Shown: positions 1-6,138 of the stretch, piece by piece
Layout of the letters: each line of letters opens with the position of its first letter
How positions within the stretch are numbered: the stretch's first letter is position 1
From: Acidimicrobiaceae bacterium
GTDB lineage: Bacteria > Actinomycetota > Acidimicrobiia > Acidimicrobiales > RAAP-2
Length of the DNA stretch: 6,998 nucleotides
Assembly (NCBI GenBank): GCA_003164275.1
Contig: PLSY01000029.1
Coordinates: forward strand, 5,334-12,331
Reading direction: 5' to 3'
Program-made: the position numbers and the translations under genes
The notes under the pieces: model-generated
Seen by the model: the letters and a program-made list of their open reading frames with translations, nothing else
The model's database searches: none
Told to the model about the DNA's origin: nothing

Positions 1-2030
1 GCCCGATTGAGGAATTCGCTACTCTCGGCCAGGCTGACTCGAAGCCGGTCGTGGACTTCGGCGTCGAAGTGCTCCAAGAGCTTCTGGCGGGTGTCGCTCA
101 TCGTTTCCGAGATCTCGGCGTCGAGATCGAACCGGAGCTGCGTGAACTCCGCTTCGATCGCCTCCGTCGTACGGCACTCTTGGTAAATGGCCACGATCCG
201 ACGTTCGAAATCGACCCCAGACTCGACTGCCCCCAATACCTCGTCGCTGGCACCGAACACTCCGGAGAACAGCCGGAACTTCTCGGCCAGAAGCTCGAAC
301 ACCCGTTGATCCGCGGCGTTCGCCTGATTGAGGAAGTTGATGACGACAACGTCGTGCTGTTGCCCATAGCGGTGACACCGACCGATGCGTTGCTCGATCC
401 GTTGTGGATTCCATGGCAGGTCGTAGTTCACGACCATCGAGCAGAACTGCAAGTTGATACCTTCCGCCGCCGCCTCGGTAGCAATCATGATCTTCGCTGT
501 GGACCGAAACCGATCGACAAGTGCCGATCGCATGTCCGCTGTCGGGGACCCAGTGATCTGGTCACCGCCCTGGTGCCGTTCCTTCCACTCTTTGTAGATG
601 GCCCTTGAACCAGGATCGCTATTCGTGCCGTTGAACAGGACGATCTGACCCTCGTAGCCGCGCTCGGAGAGAAGCCGAACGAGATAGTCCTGAGTCCGGC
701 GCGACTCGGTGAAGATGACCGCCTTGTCCTCCGCTCCCAGTTCCTCGGCCTTGTGAAACCCTGTCTCCAATGCTTGGAGGAGTGCGATTCCCTTGGCGTT
801 CTGAGTGATGGACACTGCGAGATCTCGAAATCTGGCGAGTTCCTCTATCTCCGACGAGATAGCTGACCGGCCTTCTTCGGTCAACGGCACTGGGTCGTCG
901 TTATCAGGCTCGGCACCCCACTCTTCCGCCTTCTCCGGAAGCTCCTCAAAGTCGGCTTCGATGGCCGCGTCGAGCTGCTCGGCAAGATCTGACCGGGTCT
1001 TATCGTCGCTTTGCAGGAGGCCCTGCAGCTTCCGGCTGAGCGAATCGAGGGCGCCGGCTATCGCGAATGTGGACGAAGCCAGCAGCTTGCGCATGACTAG
1101 AACCATGAGCGTGCGCTGGCCTGGGGGCAGAGCCTGCAGCTCCGGCCGCTGCAAGTACTCGGACACCATGTCGTAAAGCTTCTGCTCGTCCGCTGAGGGC
1201 CAGAACTCCTGAGTGATGGGAACCCGGTTCGTGTAGCTGACGTACTCCACCACCTGTCGGCGGAGCGTACGGTGACAGACCGGATCCAAGCGGCTCTTCA
1301 GATCCTCGAAACGTCCATCGTCGGCCAGGCGTGAGTATTGGGCACGGAAGCTCTTGGCGTCGCCAAAGTGGTGCTCGTCGATGATGCTCACCAGGCCGTA
1401 AAGCTCCATCAGAGAGTTCTGAAGCGGGGTCGCCGTCAGCAGTAGCTTCGGCGTGTTGCACAGGGCAGTGCGGATCGCCGATGCGATCTGGGCACCGGGC
1501 TTATAGACGTTACGTAGGCGGTGAGCCTCATCGAGGATGGCCAGATCCCACCGTAGGGCCGCCAGTTCGTCTGCTCGACGCGCGGCGAACTGGTACGAAC
1601 AGACGATGACCGCAGGTTGGTCTGCGGGCAGATCGAACGGGTTCGCGTTCCCCCCACGGATCGCCGCGTTGTATGTCTTCGTTTCGAAGATCACGGCAGG
1701 CAGGAAGAACTTGTCCGCCAACTCCTGGACCCATTGCTTCCGGAGACTCGCGGGGGCGATGACCAGCACCCGGCGTCTTCCTTCTGCCCAAAGTTGCGTA
1801 AGAACGAGTCCGGCCTCAATCGTCTTGCCCAGACCGACCTCATCGGCGAGGATCACGCCCTTGGAGAATGGGGACCGGAACGCGAACAGCGCTGCGTCGA
1901 CCTGGTGCGGGTTCAGGTCGACCTGCGCATCCATCAGGGCGCTTCCGATCCGAGCGGTATCACCGGCGGGGTGACGGCGCAGCAACTCGAGGGCAAACAG
2001 CTTCGCCTGGTGGTCCGTGAGAGCGGTCAC
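1..2030 (-). CDS. SNF2/RapA-family helicase, defence-island type (partial, 3' end beyond window)
   Basis: The first 676 residues of a superfamily 2 ATPase of the SNF2/HepA (RapA) group, a DNA translocase or remodeller. Visible motifs: Walker A DEVGLGKT (lysine about residue 69), Walker B/DEAH in AILDEAHRLRN (167-170), motif III LTATPLQNS (about 199), then in the second RecA lobe KAVIFTESRR (motif IV), EGINLQF (motif V) and QRIGRCHRYGQ (motif VI, about 545-555). The N-terminus with LTDHQAKLFALEL and VDLNPHQVDAALFAFRSP fits, from memory, a family of about 950-1,000 residues found in phage-defence and restriction loci, such as DISARM DrmD and helicases beside DNA methyltransferases. The GTG at 2030-2028 is the only ATG/GTG/TTG between the upstream in-frame stop and the conserved N-terminal region. 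A weak GGCGG lies nine bases upstream of it. No frameshift or stop interrupts the frame. The helicase assignment is firm; the defence role is inferred from family resemblance, since its partners lie outside the window. Confidence 0.93.
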   Translation of the reverse strand, partial: MTALTDHQAKLFALELLRRHPAGDTARIGSALMDAQVDLNPHQVDAALFAFRSPFSKGVILADEVGLGKTIEAGLVLTQLWAEGRRRVLVIAPASLRKQWVQELADKFFLPAVIFETKTYNAAIRGGNANPFDLPADQPAVIVCSYQFAARRADELAALRWDLAILDEAHRLRNVYKPGAQIASAIRTALCNTPKLLLTATPLQNSLMELYGLVSIIDEHHFGDAKSFRAQYSRLADDGRFEDLKSRLDPVCHRTLRRQVVEYVSYTNRVPITQEFWPSADEQKLYDMVSEYLQRPELQALPPGQRTLMVLVMRKLLASSTFAIAGALDSLSRKLQGLLQSDDKTRSDLAEQLDAAIEADFEELPEKAEEWGAEPDNDDPVPLTEEGRSAISSEIEELARFRDLAVSITQNAKGIALLQALETGFHKAEELGAEDKAVIFTESRRTQDYLVRLLSERGYEGQIVLFNGTNSDPGSRAIYKEWKERHQGGDQITGSPTADMRSALVDRFRSTAKIMIATEAAAEGINLQFCSMVVNYDLPWNPQRIEQRIGRCHRYGQQHDVVVINFLNQANAADQRVFELLAEKFRLFSGVFGASDEVLGAVESGVDFERRIVAIYQECRTTEAIEAEFTQLRFDLDAEISETMSDTRQKLLEHFDAEVHDRLRVSLAESSEFLNR

Positions 2031-2091
2031 TTCAACGGACCGCCGGGCGATAACGGCCGGCCATCCACCCTCGCAGCAGTCCGCTGGGGGG

Positions 2092-2207
2092 AGCGCTCTT
2101 GTTCAGACCCTCTAGCGAGGTCAGCTCGGTATGCATCTACGATGCCTCTCCAGCGGTAGATTGGCGCCAAAGAGGCCAAAAAACCAGGTGGCAGGTGTAG
2201 CGCTCTT
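2092..2207 (+). repeat. Direct repeat AGCGCTCTT, two copies upstream of the helicase
   Basis: AGCGCTCTT occurs at 2092-2100 and again at 2199-2207, 107 bases apart. Both copies lie in the leader or promoter side of the leftward helicase, 62 and 169 bases from its start. The second copy is the left arm of a hairpin. They could be operator half-sites or a chance repeat. Confidence 0.35.
2161..2170. repeat. Perfect 10-bp palindrome TTGGCGCCAA
   Basis: The ten bases equal their own reverse complement. They lie about 130 bases upstream of the helicase start. TTGGC can also pair with GCCAA at 2175-2179. A short palindrome like this can be a dimeric repressor site, but one copy is weak evidence. 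Confidence 0.3.
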
Positions 2208-2219
2208 CTAGAGGGCGCT
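2199..2219. repeat. Hairpin with 8-bp stem upstream of the helicase
   Basis: AGCGCTCT at 2199-2206 pairs with AGGGCGCT at 2212-2219 through seven Watson-Crick pairs and one G-T wobble, around a short loop. No T-run follows on either strand, so it does not look like a standard intrinsic terminator. It could be an operator or a structured leader element. Confidence 0.4.
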
Positions 2220-2542
2220 CCAGATTGGTGCACGGAGCTCCTGGTCACGACCACAGGTTACGGGCACGGTGTGACGGACTGCTGGAAATGGTCTCCCGTA
2301 GACGTGCCCCACCATGAGGCTCACTCCTCGGAGCGGTCAGATCTGGCCAGGCAAGGGGGGAGCAAAGACTCTCCAACTACTTGCAGTTCGCGGCCATCCC
2401 GCATCAGATGCGCTGGTTGTCGTCTCATGCGAGCCAGCCCCGCTGACGAAGTGCGCCAGGTCTCAGATAGCCACAGCAAGTGGGCGCTGCCGCACACAGC
2501 GTCCGCGCTCGGTGGCCGCTGATGCGACACAATGTGCACCGT

Positions 2543-2547
2543 GGAAG
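2543..2547 (+). promoter_or_regulatory. Ribosome binding site GGAAG of the HTH gene
   Basis: GGAAG followed by an eight-base spacer and ATG at 2556. It decides between the candidate starts at 2532, 2541 and 2556 in favour of the last. Confidence 0.45.
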
Positions 2548-2555
2548 ATGCCCCC

Positions 2556-2801
2556 ATGCCCTCAGCCGAGTCTGCACCGCTCGATCTCGTCGATGTGAAC
2601 ACGACTGCGGACATGGCAGGCATACGGCCCGCCACAGTGCACCAGCACCTTGCCAAAGGGACAATTCCCGCGCCAGAAATCCGGATTGGCAACGCCTACG
2701 CCTGGCGGCGCCAAACGATCGAGGAATGGCTAGAGACCCGGCGGCGTCCCGGTCAACGTGGCCCGCAAGCTGAAACCGGTGGTGGTTTGACAACCTCATA
2801 G
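2556..2801 (+). CDS. Small helix-turn-helix protein, AlpA/excisionase-like
   Basis: An 81-residue protein that is almost entirely one winged helix-turn-helix domain of the MerR/AlpA/excisionase type. VNTTADMAGIRPATVHQHL is the HTH, in which the protein first selects and then turns on the recognition helix. KGTIPAPEIRIGNAYAW is the wing, and RRQTIEEWLETRR is the closing helix. Such proteins act as small transcriptional regulators or, on mobile elements, as directionality factors. I prefer the ATG at 2556 because GGAAG (2543-2547) lies eight bases before it. The ATG at 2532 would add eight residues but lacks a ribosome binding site, and a GTG at 2541 is also possible. The short tail RPGQRGPQAETGGG is probably disordered. 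It sits alone between the divergent helicase and the secretion operon, and could regulate either one. No integrase is visible in the window. Confidence 0.75.
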   Translation: MPSAESAPLDLVDVNTTADMAGIRPATVHQHLAKGTIPAPEIRIGNAYAWRRQTIEEWLETRRRPGQRGPQAETGGGLTTS

Positions 2802-2814
2802 GGAAACCTAGTAG
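2772..2814 (+). promoter_or_regulatory. Candidate promoter with TTGACA box and repeated GAAACC
   Basis: A perfect -35-like TTGACA (2787-2792) overlaps the 3' end of the HTH gene. TAGTAG (2809-2814) follows after 16 bases and is only a weak -10. GAAACC occurs on either side (2772-2777 and 2803-2808), and AAACC at 2773-2777 is inverted as GGTTT at 2784-2788. It lies about 145 bases before the lipoprotein start and could drive the secretion operon, with the repeats as an operator. The -10 is poor, so this is tentative. Confidence 0.3.
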
Positions 2815-2956
2815 CTTTTCGCCAGATCCAAACTCTGTCGGAAAGTTTGCTCATTATCGCGGCTCGTGACCCAGTTCTCTTCTGAGGGACCCGTCGCGCA
2901 CTTTGGCCACACCTTGTACGACGGAGCGCAGCACCCTCAGTACAAGAGAGAAGGCC

Positions 2957-3628
2957 ATGAGCGGATCACCGGGCAGGGGAACCATGACAAGAGCGGGTAC
3001 CGCCTACGCAGGTTCCCGCCGCCGGTGGAGCCGGACGGCTGCCACAACGGCAGTCCTTGTGGTCACCACCTTGACGATGGCCGCTTGTTCCTCTGGGCCG
3101 GACTCCAATCTCCAGACCGCTCCTTCGAAGCCTAAGCCGCTCACGACTTCGAGCACCGCGAACCCGAAGCTCCCTGCAGGCACGGCCAGCACCCAACAAG
3201 CCGTCCTGAATGCCTGGCTCGCGGCCGACCAGACCCTCTACGCCTACATGGACGAACCGCCGGCTCCCCTCCGGGCGGATCTGGTGGCCGGGCAGACGAC
3301 GGCGGACCTCTTTCCAAAGCTCGCCGACTACTACGTGAACCCGGCACTCCAGTCCGAGGGGATCTTCCTCATCAAGCTCAAGACGCAGCTTCTGAACGGC
3401 CCGACCAGCTACAACCTCGGGAACCCCACGGTCACAGCCCTAACCGCGACCACTGCCACGGTGGCGTTCTGCACCTCGGATAGCGGTACCACAACGGCCA
3501 CTGGCAAACCCGGCCCACTCACACTTGACGGTGGCGCCGGTGGCGCTCGGGGAACCTCAAACCTTGAACTGGTCGCCGGCTCGTGGAAGGTTGCCTCCGG
3601 TCAGACCACGGGCGTAGCGAAGTGCTGA
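2957..3628 (+). CDS. Secreted lipoprotein, first gene of the secretion operon
   Basis: A 223-residue exported protein. A basic stretch SRRRWSR is followed by the hydrophobic segment TTAVLVVTTLTMAAC, ending in a lipobox-like MAAC. The cysteine (residue 44 from this start) would be lipidated, leaving a Ser/Pro/Thr-rich linker (SSGPDSN to about residue 75) and a folded domain with AVLNAWLAADQTLYAYM, LADYYVNPALQ and the C-terminal LVAGSWKVASG. The domain ends in an isolated TGVAKC. It has the look of an NTF2-like or Mce-associated-type alpha/beta domain, but I do not recognise a named family. The start is uncertain. ATG 2957 follows GAGAG at six bases, while ATG 2984 (214 residues, signal of about 34) follows AGGGG closely and gives a more usual signal length. 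An upstream ATG at 2903 is less likely. Its stop overlaps the next gene by seven bases, suggesting translational coupling. Confidence 0.8.
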   Translation: MSGSPGRGTMTRAGTAYAGSRRRWSRTAATTAVLVVTTLTMAACSSGPDSNLQTAPSKPKPLTTSSTANPKLPAGTASTQQAVLNAWLAADQTLYAYMDEPPAPLRADLVAGQTTADLFPKLADYYVNPALQSEGIFLIKLKTQLLNGPTSYNLGNPTVTALTATTATVAFCTSDSGTTTATGKPGPLTLDGGAGGARGTSNLELVAGSWKVASGQTTGVAKC

Positions 3629-4551
3629 GACGCCAGATCCTTCGAATTGGTATCACCGTCGCCCCGATCGGCCTGCTGGTAACGATGCTCCTCCCCGACA
3701 GCGCATTCGCTGGACAAGGCGGTACTTCCGGCGGAGGATCCTGCTCTGATTCCGGCAACACGGTCGGCTGCACCACCGGGATCGGAGGCTCTGGCGGAAC
3801 TGGGGGCACCGGTGGATCAGGCGCCACCACAACAGGCGACAACACCGGTGGCGGCGGTGGCAGTACGACGGCCCCGACCTGCCCCAACTACGTGCCCTAC
3901 CCGCAGGGCGGGGCACCGCCCGCCGGTGAGAACCCAAACGGGGCCTGGTACATCAACACCTGTGCGGTTGGCACCCCACAGGGGCAGGCCACTGGCCTCA
4001 CCTGGATCGTCAGCAATCAACCACCGCCGCCCCCACCGCCCGACCCAGCGGTGGTCGCCGCCCAAGCGGCCAGCCAGCTCCAGCTGGCCAGTCCAACGTT
4101 GACGCTCAGCCCTGCGGCCAACGCCTACGTCAACTTCCCCGAGTGGCTCTCGATCAATGCTGCGATTTGGCATCCGTTCACCACGTCGGCAACAGCATGC
4201 AACGCCGGTGGGTGCACTACGGCAGCGGCCACCGCTACCCCCGACTATGTGACCTGGAACACCGGAGACACGGCAGCGGCCACGGTTTGTTACGGCCCTG
4301 GCACCCCGTACGACACCAGCGTGGCCTTCTCCGAGCAATCGACCCAGTGCTCGCACACCTATGCGATCAGTTCCTATGGCGAGCCGTCACCAAACGGTCA
4401 GGCGGCCGACGCCGCCTTTCCGATCACCGCCGCTGTCACTTGGAACGTGACCTGGGCAGGCCCCGATGGCTCGACCGGCCAACTCGCTGCCATCGGTACG
4501 CAAGGTACATCCAGCTTGAAGGTAGAGCAGATCGAATCCGTCCTGAAGTGA
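3622..4551 (+). CDS. Secreted Gly/Pro-rich protein with PKD-like C-terminal domain
   Basis: A 309-residue secreted protein. The first 30 residues are a Sec signal peptide: basic VLRRQILR, hydrophobic ITVAPIGLLVTMLL, and probable cleavage after AFA. Then come a Gly/Ser/Thr-rich low-complexity linker (about 31-82), a small segment with paired cysteines (CPNYVPYPQGGAPP, GAWYINTC), a seven-proline run (about 134-140) and a C-terminal domain. That domain has FPEWLSINAAIW, YVTWNTGDT, CYGPGTPYD, CSHTY and TWNVTWAGPDG, the pattern of a PKD-like beta-sandwich. From memory, actinobacterial proteins with this pattern accompany SAF, ParA and CpaF genes. I chose GTG 3622 because it overlaps the previous stop and puts the charged residues at the signal N-terminus. 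A GTG at 3583 would add 13 residues inside the upstream gene. It is probably a surface or periplasmic part of the apparatus, or a carrier of wall-spanning linkers. Confidence 0.8.
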   Translation: MLRRQILRIGITVAPIGLLVTMLLPDSAFAGQGGTSGGGSCSDSGNTVGCTTGIGGSGGTGGTGGSGATTTGDNTGGGGGSTTAPTCPNYVPYPQGGAPPAGENPNGAWYINTCAVGTPQGQATGLTWIVSNQPPPPPPPDPAVVAAQAASQLQLASPTLTLSPAANAYVNFPEWLSINAAIWHPFTTSATACNAGGCTTAAATATPDYVTWNTGDTAAATVCYGPGTPYDTSVAFSEQSTQCSHTYAISSYGEPSPNGQAADAAFPITAAVTWNVTWAGPDGSTGQLAAIGTQGTSSLKVEQIESVLK

Positions 4552-4556
4552 GGGAG
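4552..4556 (+). promoter_or_regulatory. Ribosome binding site GGGAG of the SAF/CpaB-like gene
   Basis: GGGAG sits between the stop at 4549-4551 and the GTG at 4562 with a five-base spacer. It supports the GTG over an internal ATG at 4574. It is the only clear intergenic ribosome binding site inside the operon. Confidence 0.6.
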
Positions 4557-4561
4557 AACCC

Positions 4562-5263
4562 GTGACCAGCTCGATGGCTCCACCCCGCCCAAGCGTTCCC
4601 TCACCGACCCCCGACGGCCGTACCGGCTTGCGTCTCTCCTCCGGTACTTACCGTCGCCGTCCATGGCAGATCGGGCTCGGTGTTGCCCTCGTCGTGCTCT
4701 GCGGCGCCATCGGCGCCACCGTCTTCCAATCGTCGGCCAAGCGGGTCTCGGTCGTCATCGCGGCACGGAACCTCCCGGCCGGAACGGTGCTCACAGCTGC
4801 CGATCTGGCAACAGGTTCGCTGCCGGCCAACGACAACATCACGGCCATGAGCGCGAGCGGAGCCAGTGTGCTGATCGGCCAGCAGCTCTCCGTGCCGACC
4901 ACGCAGGGACAATTACTGGTACGAGCCATGGTCTCCTCCCAGCCACCCCTCGCTGCCGGCTCACAGGTGGTCGGCGTGCTGTTGAAAGGTGACCAAATCC
5001 CCTCCGTACCGATCGTGGTCGGCGATCGGGTCCAGGTGATCGCTGTGTCCACGCCCGGCCAAGCATCCTCTGGCAGCTCGACAGTCGGCACCTCGCTGGT
5101 GGCTGCGGCCACCGTGCTGGCTACAGGTGCACCGCCGGCCAACCAGACCCAGTATGTGGAGAGCCTCTCACTGGAGATACCCGGCACCTCTGCGCCGGAG
5201 GTGGCCGGCTATGCCGCGGCAGACCAGATCGCCATCACTCTCACCTCGGGTCACGCCCCGTGA
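4562..5263 (+). CDS. SAF-domain, CpaB/RcpC-like membrane-anchored protein
   Basis: A 233-residue protein with a Pro/Ser-rich cytoplasmic N-terminus, basic YRRRPW (30-35), one membrane helix (about 37-55) and an extracytoplasmic part. The SAF domain is recognisable by VVIAARNLPAGTVLTAADL (about 64-82) and continues to about residue 125. A second conserved block, GVLLKGDQIPSVPIVVGDRVQVI (start about 138), is typical of CpaB/RcpC proteins, in which bases of Flp/Tad machines place SAF domains near the outer part of the channel. It is shorter than proteobacterial CpaB (commonly near 300 residues), and no outer-membrane secretin is seen, as expected for a Gram-positive envelope. It may therefore form a wall-facing ring or collar. 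The GTG start follows GGGAG. The final TGA overlaps the next GTG by four bases, so the two genes are likely coupled. Confidence 0.85.
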   Translation: MTSSMAPPRPSVPSPTPDGRTGLRLSSGTYRRRPWQIGLGVALVVLCGAIGATVFQSSAKRVSVVIAARNLPAGTVLTAADLATGSLPANDNITAMSASGASVLIGQQLSVPTTQGQLLVRAMVSSQPPLAAGSQVVGVLLKGDQIPSVPIVVGDRVQVIAVSTPGQASSGSSTVGTSLVAAATVLATGAPPANQTQYVESLSLEIPGTSAPEVAGYAAADQIAITLTSGHAP

Positions 5264-6138
5264 TCATCGTGGTCGCGTCGATCAAGGGTGCACCCGGGGT
5301 CACGACGACGGCCACCGCCATCGCAAGTGCCTGGCGGCAGGACAGGCGTGTCCTCCTCGTCGAGGCGGACCCATTCGGTGGTGATCTGGCGGCTTGGTTC
5401 GGTGTTGCCCCAACGTCCGGCCTGTGGTCCCTCCTCGCCGCCGGTCGCCGTGGAATCGAGTCTGACGCCGTGTGGGAGCACGCCACCACCTTGCCCACGG
5501 GTCTGCCCGTTCTCTACGGCCTGGCCAGTGCCGACCAAGCGGTGGCCAACGAAGCCGCCTGGCCAGCAGTCGCCGAGGCATTGGCAGCGCTGGACGCGGA
5601 CGTGATCATCGACGCAGGCAGACTGCTTCCACACTTCGCCGGGGGCATCCGGCCCCTTCTCTCCCTGGCCGAGGTGCTTGTCGTGCTCTGTCCTCCCACC
5701 CTGGCGGGCATCGTCCATCTGAAGACTTCCCTGCCCTCACTTGTTGCTGGATCACCGTCCGCCCGGCTCATCGTGCAACCAACTGCCGAAAAAGGTTTCT
5801 CGTCCGACGAGATCTCTTCAACCCTGACGATCAACGTCGCACCGCCCGTCCCTCACGATCCCAAGGGCGCCGCTGCCCTCAGCAGGAACGCCATTGGGTG
5901 GGCGAACTCGAAGACCACGCTCGCCAAATGGGCACGGACGAACGCGGCCGAACTGGCCGCTTCCCTATCACTTCCGGCAGCGATGCAAGATCCGCTCTCC
6001 ATCCCGGAGATCACGGACGACCCACCCAGGCCGTCCGTGAATGACACTGAGTCTCTGAATGACGATGAGGCTCCAAATGACACCGAGCGCCTAAGCGACA
6101 CGGAGCACTCGGATGCTCCTACATGGGCCACCCGATGA
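5260..6138 (+). CDS. ParA/TadZ (CpaE)-like protein with degenerate P-loop
   Basis: A 292-residue member of the ParA/MinD SIMIBI group, probably the TadZ/CpaE-like localisation factor or scaffold of the secretion machine. At the N-terminus IVVASIKGAPGVTTTA is the deviant Walker A (residues 3-18). The first, signature lysine (K9) is kept, but the lysine expected before the threonines (KGGxGKTT) is valine 14. VLLVEADPFGGDLAAWFG (31-48) is the switch/A' region, DADVIIDAGRL (about 112-122) Walker B, and VLVVLCPPTLAGI (139-151) the usual following strand. ATP hydrolysis is therefore doubtful; some TadZ proteins are also degenerate here. After about residue 250 the chain becomes acidic and repetitive (PPRPSVNDTESLNDDE, then NDTERLSDTEHS). 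The GTG overlaps the stop of the SAF gene, and its own TGA overlaps the ATG of the CpaF-like gene by four bases. A soluble chromosome or plasmid ParA is less likely, since no ParB accompanies it. Confidence 0.85.
   Translation: MIIVVASIKGAPGVTTTATAIASAWRQDRRVLLVEADPFGGDLAAWFGVAPTSGLWSLLAAGRRGIESDAVWEHATTLPTGLPVLYGLASADQAVANEAAWPAVAEALAALDADVIIDAGRLLPHFAGGIRPLLSLAEVLVVLCPPTLAGIVHLKTSLPSLVAGSPSARLIVQPTAEKGFSSDEISSTLTINVAPPVPHDPKGAAALSRNAIGWANSKTTLAKWARTNAAELAASLSLPAAMQDPLSIPEITDDPPRPSVNDTESLNDDEAPNDTERLSDTEHSDAPTWATR
6040..6111 (+). repeat. Two 36-bp tandem units encoding an acidic tail
   Basis: Two 12-codon units lie end to end, NDTESLNDDEAP (6040-6075) and NDTERLSDTEHS (6076-6111), residues 261-284 of the ParA-like protein. 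The DNA is also similar (AATGACAC opens both). They form an acidic, probably disordered tail, which may be an interaction surface. Confidence 0.6.

Larger units (their letters stand above)
2031..2555. other. Divergent intergenic region, no convincing gene
   Basis: About 525 bases separate the leftward helicase from the rightward HTH gene. Several short open frames exist on both strands, but they overlap one another, are rich in Arg, Cys and Ser, and show no recognisable domain, so I treat them as chance. No tRNA-like fold or CRISPR-like repeat was seen. The stretch holds small inverted repeats (2133-2145, 2161-2170, 2199-2219, 2401-2411) and the nine-base sequence AGCGCTCTT twice (2092-2100 and 2199-2207). 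The helicase promoter must lie here on the minus strand, but I found no good -35/-10 pair. The region is long for such a compact locus, so a small RNA, an operator region or a decayed gene is possible. Confidence 0.6.

Noticed and set aside
51..608. A plus-strand open frame of 185 codons opposite the helicase
   Set aside because: The minus strand here encodes helicase motifs V and VI without interruption; the plus frame shows no domain and is a shadow.
2161..2183. Possible terminator: TTGGC/GCCAA stem followed by an A-run
   Set aside because: The A-run follows the stem on the plus strand; a terminator would need a T-run after the stem, and on the other strand the T-run comes before it.
2190..2280. 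A tRNA-like look around GTAGCGCTC...GAGGGCGCTCC
   Set aside because: No acceptor stem, anticodon arm or T-arm consensus could be fitted.
2271..2522. Plus-strand open frame of 83 codons in the intergenic region
   Set aside because: No ribosome binding site, no recognisable domain, Ser/Arg/Cys-rich content and competing frames on both strands; judged chance.
2425..2799. Minus-strand open frames opposite the HTH gene
   Set aside because: They cover the well-supported HTH gene and encode Arg/Cys-rich sequence without family resemblance.
3770..3870. Gly-codon-rich tract that might be a DNA repeat array
   Set aside because: It is an in-frame Gly/Ser/Thr linker of the secreted protein without a constant repeat unit.
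5260..6138. ParA as a plasmid or chromosome partition protein
   Set aside because: No ParB gene or parS-like repeats nearby; coupling to SAF and CpaF-like genes favours a TadZ role.
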